64,000 nt of DNA from Ulva prolifera (GCA_023078555.1 CM041201.1:749213-813212); one strand, 5' to 3'. Shown: positions 45,226-57,700, counted from the stretch's first letter. Notes: generated by a model from the sequence alone, not told the origin. Numbers and translations are program-made.

Positions 45226-45896
45226 GCTGCCGGTGTGCCGCCATCGCTTCAGCTGCACGGGCACGCGTGTAGTCGAGGTGAATGACGCCACGGGTGCATG
45301 GGCGCAGGTGAGTAGGGCAGCATCGAGTGCGGGGGTGTGGAGGAGGGGGGCGTGCCGTGGTTGCGAGCGGTGAGGCTGTCCTTCATGAGGTCATGCTGGC
45401 CGCTCAGCTGGTGCAGGCCCTGATCGCCCTGCATGGCGATGAGGTCCTGGAGCTGCATGCCGGGCCTGTAGTCTGCACCGTCCATGGTGGGCATGGCTTG
45501 CTTGTACGTCTGGTCTGTGAGCTGGGCGATCGACTGCTCGTGCTGGTTGTTCATCCCGGCCCCAGCCAGGCCAAGAAGGCGCAGAAGCATACGAGTCGGA
45601 GACTCGCCAGGTTCTGTAGCAACGCCCCCGTTGTTTGATAAAGGAGCGGCCTGTTGTGGCATCAGGTGCTGTAAACTGCCCATCCCGCCGGGGCTGGTAT
45701 ACAGGTTGTCCAGCGACAGCGGCTGCCCATTCTGTGACTCAGGGGGATTCGATGTTCGTATCGGGCGCGGCATGTTTGGCATGCGCCATTCGTCGTCTTG
45801 GGAAGGATGCGCCATCGGAGAGTAGTCGCTGCCACCCAGACGGCCTGCACACACATGCTCAGGATTGAATACATGGCGCCTCTTCTTCGGCGGAGC
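43153..45896 (-). CDS. Gln-rich nuclear protein with possible winged-helix domain (5' end uncertain)
   Basis: Minus-strand exons 45896-45287, 45252-44666, 44421-44132 and 43708-43153 keep one frame for about 680 residues. The first exon begins at an acceptor with a nuclear signal (APPKKRRHVFNPEHV), so an earlier exon is missing; a candidate lies near 46492-46716. Then follow long Gly/Gln/Asn-rich regions and a 12-residue Gln run. Exons 3-4 join to a compact conserved-looking block: RRINPRKGIPMHIMATYALL, NLSDMSSKIEENAYFCKQLD, then TWKDALVGCFKPGRYPHLKK and GLTVYSLIKSAIPEK. Helix spacing and W-K-x-x-L-x-x-C-F suggest a forkhead- or linker-histone-like winged helix, which is inference. The C-terminus is a (GGQL)n repeat. 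It may be a transcription regulator. The splice out of the first exon (C/GTCATT) is weak. Confidence 0.55.
45188..45230 (-). repeat. CAG trinucleotide tract encoding polyglutamine
   Basis: A CTG run on the plus strand encodes about 12 consecutive Gln in the second supported exon of the Gln-rich gene. Confidence 0.85.
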
Positions 45897-47019
45897 CTGA
45901 ACCCGTCCATAAGTAAACAAATCTGTTCAGTTATGCTTGTGATGCAGTGCCACGGCTGAAGGAGGAATGCGAGAAATCGAGGATGAACAGCTTGTCGCAA
46001 CGTCATGCGCGACAGCACGGTCGCATGAATCCGACAGATTGGCATGCAACCAGCTTGGTAGTACCAGCACCGCTGCCGATCCAATATATAGTAGAAACAA
46101 AACGCGCTGCTACAGCTTGCCGCGACATATCAGGACCTGCGCACAGCCATGCTCTTGGCAACAGATACACACACGGTTCTAGCGACACGGCCGGCAGACA
46201 GAGGCAATTCCAGAGCCAGTAGCTCGATCTCAAAAAATTCATATTAGCGAGTCCAACTAGAATCCCTGCAGTCATGAGTCGCAGTTGTCCAGCATGAGTG
46301 CGCCTGCCACCACCTGCGGTTGGAAACCGGGCCCAGCGAAGCCGATAACAGCAAAGAAAGGACATTAGAACCTTGATCAAAATCGTGATATGCAAGGGTG
46401 TATATTGCACCCACTGTGGCAAAAAGAACATGCCGAGTCGCATGCAGCAGCCGGATATCATCGGAAGAGGATGATGAGCACCTGTCCGTTTTTATCCGGA
46501 TCGAGCTTTTTGGAACCGGGCTGTATCTGGTGTTTGCTCTGAAACAGCTGTTGGCTTGATTGATACGACGCCGCTGTGAGACGCAGTGCCTGCGAAAAGC
46601 TTCGAGACACCGATTCCTCCGTTAGACGGCGACGAGTAGAAGCCCACTTGTGACCAAGTAGGAAAAGTCGATGGTAAAGCAGGGTCTGAGGCCGGCACCG
46701 ATAGCGTAGCTCGCACAACAAGCAGCAGGTGACATGTGCCACATGGCGCAACGCCTGTGACAAATGATGATTTGGTGGGTACCTAGCCCCCAATATCCTC
46801 GAATATCAAGGACTGCACGCAACCGCGTTGCTTTTCATCATCGTGTCTGAGGCGTCATGTTCACTGGTGTCGCATGCACACAGCTTGATGCGCCGTAATG
46901 CGTCATGAGGTGCTTCAACCGCGTGAATCCTGAGCCTGTGCGACGTTGGCTAGCTTGCCTGAGTAACTGCCGCAGGCCATGGCCTGGCGGGCATTGCCCG
47001 AGAGCCACGGAAGTCCATC
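45897..47019. other. Intergenic region, possible upstream exon
   Basis: A minus-strand frame at 46492-46716 encodes natural-looking sequence (GFYSSPSNGGIGVSKLFAGT, SHSGVVSIKPTAVSEQTP). It could be a 5' exon of the Gln-rich gene, but no convincing donor was found. Nothing else is supported. Confidence 0.3.
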
Positions 47020-47373
47020 TTAGGCCATGCCAATCTGGATTTGTTTGATCTTTGCAGGCATATTTGGCTGGCGACGCAGACGGCCGCGCTCCATGAGCGC
47101 GCTCAGGATCTGCATCCACAGCTGCAGCGTCTTGAAACCTGCATCGCTGTGAAATCGATCGGACCCGCTTGCATTTGCTGTGGATGTCAGTGAGAAGCTG
47201 CGCGACTGCCAAGGCTCACAGATTCAGCCTTTCCGGATCCTTTGAGATGGCATCTTACTGCATGAAGTTGCGCATATGACATCGCCACAGCGTGCTGACG
47301 GCGTGCTCAGGCGATGACAGCTGATCGGGCTCGAGCTTGGATCGAGTGCCTGGGTTCACTGTGCCGACAGCAG
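47020..47373 (-). CDS. Last two exons of an unrecognised gene, minus strand
   Basis: Exon 47373-47259 (VGTVNPGTRSKLEPDQLSSP, then HAVSTLWRCHMRNFM) ends at a strong CA/GTAAGA donor. A 61-nt intron leads in phase 2 to 47197-47020 (SLTSTANASGSDRFHSDAGF, KTLQLWMQILSALMERGRLR, RQPNMPAKIKQIQIGMA) with a TAA stop. The join is exact and the sequence is clearly protein-like. Upstream pieces on the same strand (48500-48690, LCMEVPSVYLFFARPSRDKL; 50430-50510, GDLAPKYGAKEQTPTRDGYR) probably belong to the same gene, which would then be divergent from the NUP50-like gene. I do not recognise the family. Confidence 0.5.
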
Positions 47374-50300
47374 CTGCAGGGTCGCGACGCCCCGCCCATG
47401 TCCGGAGACGCCTGTCGTACTTTGTTCGATCGATACGCCATGCATCCTGTACATCATGATGCATCATCTGAATTCAGCAGCTTTCCTCGTGTCAGCTGAT
47501 GTTTCCGCCATACTCCAGTACATATCTCCGGGGCGCCGTGCAACTGTGCCGTTGTTTGACAGTTTGGATGCCGCAGCTGCACCTTCGAGGCTCAGCCGGG
47601 CAACGGGCGTATGAACTGTCTTCACCCATTCAAGCTCAGAAAGGTGCGGTGATGTAATGTATCGTTGAGGCGTGCGAAAAGACGCACAAGTTCACACCAA
47701 AGTTATCGATCGACCTACACGCGTCCGAATCAGGGTGAAACGCGAGAATTTAGATCTGTTCGCGACGTTACTGCAGCGTCGCTCGACGGCAGCAGGCATT
47801 TGTGCGCGTGTGTGATAATGAAAGAGCACGCGCCGTGGATGGGAATGCCAGATGCATGATCACGCACGCAGCGTCAGACGAGCTCTGTGGGCACGTCTCT
47901 GAAGTGACATGTCGTGCGGTCTACTCGTGGCAGCGCACAACAGTGTCACGGCACACTAGCGATGGCAGATCCATCGCCCGGCTCAGTGCTCTTGTTTACA
48001 GGCGCTGGCCAGGCCAAACTCACCAAGCGTCTCTGCTTGAAGTCCATTATCGCTTCCGTTGTCGGATGGGTTTTGTTGAGATCCTGCCAGAATTTCGTGC
48101 TCTGTCGGCAACAGCCTCAGCTGCGAATGTCATTGATTTTCAGGCAACTTCTTTCCCGGACTTATGCGATCGAGGTGACCGTGCATTACAGTGGAGAGCA
48201 ATGATGGTAAATACTCATGCAGGTAGTATGTAGCAATATTCTTACTCATGCATCGCTTGCCGATGCCGACTCCGGGCATGGCTCGGGGAGCGTATCCACT
48301 CCACGGGGCAACAGCTATGCGGCATATGTTTGCGATTATTGCCTGTGAAGACGAGCCGCGTTAACAAGAAGCTGAACTATGATGTGATTTCCGCGGAAGA
48401 CTGACCTCGAGCAATGCGCACAATGTCTGTCAGCTGTTACTATTGCTGCATGATGCACCATCACGAATCATGCCGACACAGCACTTTGTAAACCAGCTCG
48501 TGTCGAGAAGCCATCTGGGTCAATCTGATACTTCCTAGTCGCTTCTATCGACACGATCCATGTTGTTGCATGTGCTCGTTGCACAAGCTTATCCCGCGAC
48601 GGTCTGGCAAAGAACAGATACACGCTAGGCACTTCCATGCACAGTACAAGAGCTGCACAGTCACATCGCAAAGGGTGAAACATGTCAAAAAAATATGAGC
48701 CGGTCAAGGGCTTGATATTGCAGCCACATTATCCACTCCTCTGTTCATTGCCATTGCCATTGCCCTGGCCAGCTGCGTCCATTCATGCACTGGCCTACGC
48801 ACTTGCTGACGCCTGTTTGAGCTGCATTTCACTAGACATTGAAACACCACTCGTTGAAATGGGACGCATCATATCTGTCAGCTCAATCTTTCCCAACCAG
48901 GGCTACTATGCGGATAGGAGTCTCTCTCAAAATCTGGAGGCCAGAATAGCACCATCTGCCAGAGGGCCCAAAATCCCTGTAAGTCAATCTGGCATGCTTT
49001 CGCTCTTGGAGAAGTTACTTTGCTCTGGGACTCAATGGACGGATGCCAGTGCCTATCCCAGCTGTCTGCAAAGTTCCATCTGTGGTCGTCCCGTATTTCC
49101 ACCAGATGAATTTGTTTGCACTTCTAGTCAGCCTGCTGCGGGATCCCTGCAGCCAGCTTGTCGCTTTCCAGAGTAGGGCTCATTGCCGATGGCACCTCAT
49201 GTCACACAGGCATGTCTGGTCAGCCTCTCCAGCATTCATGTGCAGAGAGGCCTGCGATTGGCGATACTTAGCACTCGCCCAATCATGTACACTCTCAACA
49301 CGGTGAGTAAACTGTTGCATCAATGCTGCATTGGTGCAGCCAGCCACATCATGTCAGAGGCTGTGTTGCTGTGCAATTGCAGAGCTTTCTGACGTCGCTA
49401 TCGTAAGTTGTGAGGGTCAGTCAGACACAGGGCTGACAGGACCTGTGAGGTGGGCGTGTGTGTCGGCATCATGCCACTCGGGAGCCCCAGCTGCAGACAG
49501 GACAGCATTCATTATTGTTTGCGTGTCTCTGGTGAGGTCACACTTCCCTTTCTGGCGGGATGCCTGCGATCCCTGTGTCATTATGTATGATAAAACTCAT
49601 GAACGACACTTGACTTCATCTGCCGGCAGAAAGTTCTCGTTGAAGCCATGCAGCCGCATCTTCTGTGCAAGTGAGGTGCGATGGGTGTTCACTTGCAGAA
49701 CTTGAAGTTCACTTGAATACCAATTGCACCTCACTTGAAGCATTTCACAGATCCGGACTCTACCTCGAGCGTACATCCCTTGGCACATAACCCATACAAA
49801 GGTGACTCATCTCAAGCTGTGTTGCCACAGATATGGAGACTTCGCAAATGCACGCATCGGCAGGCCATCCGGTCCCGGTGCATGAAGAGCGCTGTGTGTT
49901 GCTTTCTGTGATTGGGAAGACTGCCACGGCCACTTGTGTCGACGATCATACCAACGACGTACAGTGGTCGCGCAGATATACGCATTTATTCGCCTCGGAA
50001 GGTAAGGCTCGACGAGTATCAGTACAGTGACGGCTGTGGGATGGCTACAGTAGTCATATTGACGCCCTTGCTCCAATGGGAGTAAGGCCTCATGCCTGTG
50101 CACAATCGGTCTCGCACACACATACGGTTACAGACAACAGGACATAAGTGCAGATCGCCCGCTTGAATAATCTCCGATGTCATAGGGGTGACTGGATCGT
50201 CTTCGAATTCTCTACGGCAGTACATGCTGGGACATGACGCTGCTCCATTGGCTACAGGATGGCTGATAGCACCTGTAAACACTCGGCACCCGACATGGTA

Positions 50301-50559
50301 AGGCATGACGAAGGCTGCATCGCAGGTGCATCGCGGGTTCATATGATAGCGTCCCACATGATTTCTGGGCGGTATTTTCAAACTTGGTTTTCGTATAAGG
50401 CACGTCTGCTTGCGCACGGTCCTGTCGAAAGCTGTCCGGACCATCTCTGATGCCCTGTAGCCGTCCCTGGTCGGAGTTTGCTCCTTTGCGCCGTACTTCG
50501 GAGCAAGGTCTCCGTTCGTAAACCATCGACGACTTTGCACGCTTGTAGAAGTTCTATAG
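47374..50559. other. Probable upstream exons of the 47020-47373 gene, unresolved
   Basis: Several minus-strand stretches look coding (48500-48690, 49620-49700, 50020-50510) but their splice joins could not be fixed by eye. Plus-strand frames at 47914-48204 and 48682-49176 have no recognisable motifs. A divergent promoter with the NUP50-like gene may lie just left of 50560. Confidence 0.3.
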
Positions 50560-52371
50560 ATGCAGACTGACAGCGTCACAGACACACAACAAGCCCGCCT
50601 GGACGGCGCCAGGGACCAAGGCGACAACGATGAGGATAAGGTCAGTAAAGTTGATGGCAGCACAAGGAAAAGGCGTGGTGTGGAGGATGCGGTAGATGCC
50701 ACAGATAACAGCGTTCAGCATCAAGCAGCGGCGCAGGTACCGCACATACAGTTGCTTTGTGATCTTGTTGCAAATTGCTTCCGGCTTCTGTGTACGCGTT
50801 TATGCATGTTTCTATTTCCATACAGCTGCCGCTTGAAGTCTTTCATTTCTCACCGATGCAGAGAGCCATACCCGACATGTAGGTAGACCGTCCCCAAGTG
50901 TCTGAGAGTGTTCATGTGCCAAATAAACGGCTCAAAGCGGAAAAGCCTGTGGGAGCGCCTGGGGCTGATGATGAAACTGCACCAGCGTTGGAAGCTGAAC
51001 CAGCCGCATCTGCTGCACCCCCCGCACATGTTGGAGGCGGATTCGGCGGTCTGGCGTCGAAAGGCGCAAGTGGCTTCGCATTTGGGGGAACATCTACCTT
51101 TGGCAGCGGTGGGTTTGGGAGCGTTGCATTCGGTGGCAACACGTTTGGGTCATCCGCAGTTGGCGCAACATCCTTCACCACGAAGGCATCAAAAGATAAG
51201 AATGATGACAGAGGCAGCCCCAGTGTAGCATCTAATGCGGGATCAGTCCAACCAATAGGTGCTTTTGCATCAACTGCAGAAGCCCGTGGGGCAGTCCCAG
51301 TCTTCAGAACAGCAACCGCCGAAGGTGTGGTCTTCCTTACACTCTTTGTATGTATTTAACATAGCAGCATTGCATTCCAGGACATTCTCACACAGAGAGG
51401 GTTTCGCATCGCTACACTTGAGAAGAACCGTTGACATGTGCATGGATGTGTGCTCTTACCTGCGTTGACCAGACGTGCCTGGAAAACTGTACCACAACCA
51501 TCATACCCACGCAGAATAACCCGTGTTGTAGCGAGGTGTCCACCGCTCAAGACAGTCTTCCACTGATTTTCTCTCTGCAGGAGAAGCTGCGCAAGTTTCC
51601 AAGAAGAAACCGGTTACTGGTGAAGAGGGCGAAGAGACAGTCTGGACGTGCAAAGCTGCGCTATATCAGTTCGATAAAGAAGCTGCCAGGCCCATGTGGC
51701 GTGAGCGTGGCACAGGGCTGCTCAGAATCAATGTCGGGCCGAATGGTAAGGCTCGGGTGGTCATGCGTCAGCTGGGCAATTTGAAGCTGCTACTGAATGC
51801 AGCGCTGTTCCCAGCTCTCAAGCTCGAACGTACTGAAGGCCTGCCTCGTGTGTCTTTCTGTTGCGCACATTCAGCTGAGCTGGCTGCCAGGGATGATTCA
51901 GATGAGGGCGACGTTGCAGCTGCAGCACCGGATGGTGCTGGAACCAGCACTTCCAGCCAGAAGTTGATATTGTATGCGCTAAAAATGGGATCCATGGAGA
52001 AGATGGATGACTTCATCGAGCATGTAGAACGATTAAAGATGCAGGCGCCAGCATCTGAGGAAGGGGAGGCGCCTGCTGGTGCTGCAGCCGATATGGCAGC
52101 CCCGATGCCAGGTGCAACCGCCGTAGGATCCGTTGTCCTCGGGTCCAAGGCTCAAGCTAGTGCAGAGGATGCCGCAGTCGGGGAGGATGTAGCAACCCAG
52201 CAGGGGATCGGAACGGAAATGGTGTCAAATGGGCAGGGGCTGCGCTCATCACCACAGGAGGGTGGTGTTGTCAGTGGTGGTGATGGCATGGGCAATGCTG
52301 AGGCAGAAGCAGGTGCAGCTGCCGCTGCCGCTGCTGCTGCCGCATGCATCGTGGATTTTGCTACGCACTGA
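50560..52371 (+). CDS. NUP50-like nucleoporin with FG repeats and Ran-binding domain
   Basis: Exons 50560-50736, 50883-51324 and 51581-52371 join in phase (0, 1) and give 469 residues. The N-terminus has an importin-alpha-binding-type basic patch (STRKRRGVEDAVD) and a second one (PNKRLKAEKP). Residues ~85-140 form a Gly-Phe region (GGFGGLASKGASGFAFGG, STFGSGGFGSVAFGGNTFGS). From about residue 215 a RanBD1 domain runs: VTGEEGEETVWTCKAALYQF, MWRERGTGLLRINVGPNGKA, VVMRQLGNLKLLLNAALFP, ending ILYALKMGSMEKMDDFIEHV. The tail is Ala/Gly-rich. This order matches NUP50/Nup2, which work at the nuclear basket in importin recycling with RanGTP. A mobile hydrophobic insertion separates parts of the RanBD. 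The gene lies 277 bases upstream of the carrier gene on the same strand. Confidence 0.8.
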
Positions 52372-52648
52372 CGGCAGCCACCTGATAGCAGGTTGTGTTG
52401 AGCTCGAGGTGGCGTGAAACCGGGACGGAAGTCCTGGTCGCCACTGCTTCGCCGCAAGTTCGTGGCCACGGCCGTAGCGCGGCTGCGATGTGACGATCAA
52501 TGAGTGTGTCCAGGCCGATCTGTGAATGCGACAAGATCGTTTTCGTGCAAATCTGTTGGCGCTATGCTCTACAGCAGGGTGTGTTCACTCGTTCTGTCTT
52601 CTCAGGAGCGTTCGGCTTATTTTCATTTGAAATCCGAGCGTGTTCGGA

Positions 52649-53886
52649 ATGGGCCAGACACCCGTCGAAGGCACCGGAAGCACGCCTCAAGAGGCAGTAT
52701 CTGTAACAAAACATTCTGGTGGTGGTGCTTTGCAGAAGCGATTCGCTGCTGCCATCTCTGGCGCTCTGTCGGGCACTTTGATCGGCATCACAGTTCAGGT
52801 GAGCCACCGTGAATGGTGTTTGCACAAGTGCCGGACTAGAATCTAGATCATACGGCGTTTTCAACTTTTGTCAGGTGATGGTGCGCGGTGTAATGCCACT
52901 ACGGTGCGACGCCACTTATCCGCACAGCAACGCTGATAGCCGTCGATGTGTACTTGTAGCCGTTTGATGTCGTGCGCACGAGGATGCAAGCGGACGCTGT
53001 ACATGGGACATTTCGTCCTCCCATTCCAACTCTGAGGAAAATTGTCGCCGAAAGCGGTGTGAAAGGCCTGTGGCGCGGAACACCCGCAACTGCACTGCGC
53101 CTGTCTTTGGGGGCTGGGACATATTTCTTCGCATTGGATGTCCTCAAACCATTCTTTATGGACAGGAGTGGACAATCGTCCCTGGGGATGGGAGGTGCGG
53201 CAGCAGCAGGTGAGCCCTTCCCGCCCCTAGCTCCACATAATCTTGCGCCAGTGTATGGTGTCTACAGTCATATGCCCAGGGAGCAGGCGCCAACGCCTGA
53301 CTACCTCTTCATAAATGTATCTGGGGTTGCAGGAGGGCTTTCCCGTGCCTTGGCAGGTGTTGTGCTCAGCCCAATATCCCTTATCAAGACCCGGCTAGAG
53401 GCTACAGGGTCATTTGGGCTTCAAGGCCGAAACAATATCTACACAGTCGCAAGAGATATTGTCGCAAAAGATGGAGTCCGGGGACTATGGAGGGGCTGCG
53501 TCCCCTCTGTGCTGTCCAATGCCCCGTTCTCGGCTATCTACTTCTCTGTGTACTCCTATCTCAAGAGCTTACCTGTGAGAGATGCTGGAATTCCCCAGCA
53601 AGGCATCAATTTCGGTGCCGGCATCATGGCGGCCATGCTAGCTACAATAGCTACGCAGCCAACAGACGTGCTTCGTGCAAGGATACATCTAGGGGCAGCA
53701 ACTGGATTGATGTCGGCAGCGACCAGCATGAAGGGCCCATCGGCTGCACAGTCAGTCATGACAGGAGCAATGCCCCGATTCCTGAAGAGAAGCATACAGA
53801 CGGCTTTAGTATGGACTTTGTATGAAGAGTTTTTACCTGTTGCGATACAATTGGTGTATGGTGACGATCGGGAGGGCCAGGCGTGA
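52649..53886 (+). CDS. SLC25A38: Mitochondrial carrier, SLC25A38/Hem25 (glycine carrier) type
   Basis: Exons 52649-52798 and 52960-53886 give 358 residues. Three carrier repeats carry the signature loops PFDVVRTRMQ (across the splice), SPISLIKTRLE and QPTDVLRARI. The second repeat has Ser in place of the acidic residue, as in the SLC25A38 family (SPITVIKTR in animals). Other family blocks are GLWRGTPATALRLSLGAGTY, GLWRGCVPSVLSNAPFSAIY and the C-terminal ALVWTLYEEFLP. These proteins sit in the inner mitochondrial membrane and import glycine for 5-aminolevulinate synthesis in animals and yeast. Green algae make 5-aminolevulinate from glutamate, so the role here may differ. ATG 52649 is the first in-frame start. 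A Gly/Ala/Pro-rich insertion of about 35 residues lies between repeats 1 and 2. Confidence 0.78.
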
Positions 53887-53920
53887 AGACGACAGATCGA
53901 TTTGCAGCACATGGATCACA

Positions 53921-53926
53921 AATAAA
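53921..53926 (+). promoter_or_regulatory. Candidate AATAAA polyadenylation signal
   Basis: AATAAA lies 35 bases after the stop of the carrier gene, in a plausible position for its 3' end. Confidence 0.4.
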
Positions 53927-53948
53927 GAGTTCATGCAGAGGTCGTCGA

Positions 53949-54347
53949 TCACTGCTGGGTATAGAAATATATGCTGACTGTTAGAAGTACATGCGTTATC
54001 ATGTTTGCACACATGCATTCTTGGTTCTGGAATGTTACAGCGTGAAGTCGGTTGCAGGCCTGTCGGGAGAGCTGTGTCAATGAGCATCTCCGCCTTACCT
54101 GTGCACGAGACGCAGACAATAGATGGGCATGTATGTCATATGCGATTTTCTTGCCAGTAACGACTGTGATGGTGAGTGGACCCAACTGATGCATGTAACA
54201 ATGTGGCGGGGGTCGGGACGCAGGTGCCAAAATGTTGCATTGCATTCATACCGACGCAATCTCCAGAGAGTGACGCATGACTGTCGTCCACTTTGATCTC
54301 GGGGTAGCGTTGATGCGTGTACAGTGCTTGTTCTCGTCATGGCTGAC
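53949..54347 (-). CDS. Last three exons of an unrecognised gene, minus strand
   Basis: Three consecutive exons each a multiple of three and all phase 0: 54347-54252 (VSHDENKHCTRINATPRSKW, TTVMRHSLEIAS), 54185-54099 (LGPLTITVVTGKKIAYDIHA, HLLSASRAQ; donor CAG/GTAAGG) and 54059-53949 (ACNRLHAVTFQNQECMCANM, THVLLTVSIYFYTQQ, stop). A further upstream exon is likely at about 54484-54620 (GVFVLTATRYAFALRVAGKN). The gene lies convergent to the carrier and divergent from COG5. The family is not recognised. Confidence 0.45.
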
Positions 54348-54719
54348 CTAGGCTTGATGCTGTATTTTGGATTGGCAATGGCCAGAATTGATCTACCTTC
54401 TGAGAGCATGCATATCCAGCTTGATGCGGAGGGTGATAGCTCTGAAAAAATGCAGGCGACTTGACAGCAGTTCAGCATGGCGTGGACTGGGTACTCATAC
54501 GTGGCTACAGGTGAATTCTTGCCCGCTACCCGCAGCGCAAAAGCGTAGCGTGTCGCTGTGAGGACGAACACGCCTGGTGCAGTGCTTGTGCCTTGAGATG
54601 CGGTGGTGTACCTATGTGGACATGCGCTCACACGTGACTACGGATTACCTGCGATCATGCTTGTATCTGTTCCTCGCAACCCATGCGATCGCGGCCTGTA
54701 GCGGCCAACCGGTCTCAAG

Positions 54720-57700
54720 ATGGCATTGAATGATACAGATGCTGTTGATCCCAGTCAGGATACTGCTGCGATCGACATTCTAGATGACCCAGCTCTGCAA
54801 CCGTTTGTAGATCCAGCCTTTGACTCCACACAGTATGCGAGCTCTGTGCTCAAGAACCCCAAGGTAGCAGCCGCGGAGAAGACTCACATGCTTCAAGCAT
54901 GGGTCAGTAGGCTGGATGAAGCGATCAGGGAAGAGGTGACGAGCAAACAGGAAGAGCTCTTCACGCACATCCGCCAGCTGCAGGTATCAGACAGATCGCT
55001 GCAGGCGATCAAAGGAAGCGTCACGTCCTTCCACGAGGACCTCAACCAGCTGAAGAGCGAGGCCCAGGGCCCGTTTCAGCTGATGGCAAAGCACACAATG
55101 GAGCCCCAGGCCCTCCACGAGACACTGCAGCTGCTCCGGGCGGTCAACACACGGATGAAGCAGACAGGCAAGCTGCAGCAGGTGATGCAGCAGAGGGACA
55201 AGCTGGAGCCCATGGATCTGGCGAAAGCCGCAAAGCTGATTCAAGACATCGACACAGGCACACCAGCCTCACAGCTGGCAGGGATAATGCTCATTGAACA
55301 GTGTGCTCGATCCCGCTTCCTGCGACGACCAGTCTGCCTCGACTGCGCCCACCACCGCTCTGAACCTGTCTTATGCACAAGTCGGTACTGCCTCTGACAG
55401 TTCTCTCGTGATGTCACAGTTGCATGCATGTGCCACCCGCCGCAGTGGACACCATTGACACCTCACTCATCCGATTTCTACCCGACCCACTTTCTCGCTC
55501 TTCAGCTTGCGGGCCCTGCACATCAGTCAGTGTCAGATTCATGGCCGCTGTCCATCTCAGAGATTCAATGTATTGTGATGTGCTGGCGACACCGCTTGAT
55601 CGATGCAGCGTAGGCATCTACATTGAACGCTACATGGCCGCAATCTCATGCACGCAACCCCTCCCTCTCACGTCAGCCTGATGCCTGATGCATGTGCCTC
55701 GGGCTGCTATGCCTGGTTGGCGCTCAGAGAGTCCATAGAGGCTACATGTGGGTGAGGATGCAGTTGGTGTGTGTGGGGTGCGGGGTGGTCGGTGTTTGTG
55801 TGCGCCACTGTGGCCGCTTTGAATCCTGCTTGCAGTGCTTGCGGCTGTTGAATTGGTGCATTTTGCTCGGTTGGTGGTCGTCCTTGCGATGCTCGCTGTG
55901 TGCGCGGGGCTGCCCGCCTCGCCGCCTGAGTCCTTGTAACACAAATATATGCTACACGGGGCACCTCTGGTTGCAGGAGCGACCCATTTGTGCAGTCTAG
56001 CAAGAAGACAGTCATGGCTGCAGCCCATGACCTCCTCAGCGCCGGCCTGGAGGCACAGAGCCAGGCCGACGTAGCGTCGGCTCTACAGATCTTTTTCAAT
56101 GCAGGCTGCTTGAGGCAGGTGCGCCTCCGAGGAACAGCTGCGACCATTGCAAGCAATATGCCGCATGACAAACGTTCAGGGCGTGGTGGCAGGTCGGTGC
56201 ATGTCACGCATGCTTGAGCAGGCAACTCGTCAGCTGCCATGTGGACACAAACGCCGCCGCTGACTTCTCAATGGACTGTGCCGGCTTTCTGAGGTTACGA
56301 AGTCAGTCAGGGCACCGTGGCTGGGCATTGACCCCCCTTTGGCTGTGCCACAAGCACAGCTTGCATGGCACGGTGTGGTGGCACCCTGGGTCTGCATGGG
56401 CACGACGTGGCCGCTGTGGCTCATGGGATGCGCATGTGTCTTCAAGATGTGGCTGGGGGGTCGCTGACAAGGCTGCACAAACGCCTGCTTTGCTTCGCGC
56501 ACACGCAAATGCATTCTGTCACGTGCGTAGCGGACGGATGCCAGCGATCCAGGCCTGGTGGGGGAGTGTATTCACCCAGGTGTATTGACACCCGGAAAGG
56601 CGAGCGGTCGAGTCAGTTGTTTGCACACCCCGAATTCCACTGGAATCCGAGTTGCACAGGGATCAGATGGAGCATTGTGGGCGGAATCCGTGACCACATG
56701 GGTTGCAGCAATGATCTACAGGGAGCAGCAGTGCATAGCGCGAATGCCTGCTTTCGTCCCAGTTTCTGGAGTAGTCATTGGCCCCACGGTCATGACCACA
56801 CAATCATGCATTCATGCATACAGAGGACGGATTCCCCGGCCTAGTGCCATGACTGCGTGAGTGGATATGCGTGTGAATTCCTAGCGATGGCTCGATGCCC
56901 GGCCTCTGTCCTTTGTAACTACATACAGAGGACGTTGAATCAAGGCGGCTGCCTTCTGCAGGTTGTGCATCGTGCGGTGGAGGCTCAGGCCACCAAGGTG
57001 GAGGAAGCACTGCGAGCCGCGACCGACGCCCGCCGACTCGGCAGCGTGGCTGCGCAGGCCCCTCCCAAGGCCGGGGCGGCCCGGCAGGGCCAGGTCAGAG
57101 TGACCGAGGTGCTGTGGGATGAGCTGGAGGCATGCATGAAGACGATGCACAACACCGTCAGCGTCGTGTGGCACCTGCAGCGTGTCGTGGGCAAGAAGCG
57201 GGACCCACTGACGCTTGCGGCGTTTGCAGATGCTGTCAAGGTGCGCTCATGCAGGCTCTTCCAGTTTTATACTAGGAAGAAAGCATTGGACTGCGCTGCA
57301 GTGGGCTGCACTGCTCGTGCCTGGACGTATAGACGACTGCTGTTCGGAATTGCGTGGAGGTCTAGGTCTGCTCTGCTTGTTCGGCAATCTCTGCCGCCTG
57401 CGTCGCAAGCAGATGATCACTCTGCTGAGGGCCTGATATGTTGGTTTTTTGTTTGCTTTTTTGTATCACGGAGAGCATGTCGAGGTATGTTGACGGGGTG
57501 CTATTGCACGGCACACTCAGCTGCATCAACAGCTGCTATGTCTCGGTTGATAGTATGCACCGCCACATGCAGCGGCTGGCAGCCACGCACATGCGACCCT
57601 GACACCGTCCACTCCCGAACCACGCTGCTGATGTGGCTACAATGACAACGGGCGCCGCGCGGGGCGTGCTCCGGCATGTCATTCAGCATCGTAGCTCGCT

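Noticed and set aside
47941-48204. Plus-strand frame resembling an RNA-cyclase-like start (MADPSPGSVLLFTGAG)
   Set aside because: Compared with recalled RCL1/RTCA motifs it does not match, and no downstream exons follow; the minus strand looks more gene-like here.
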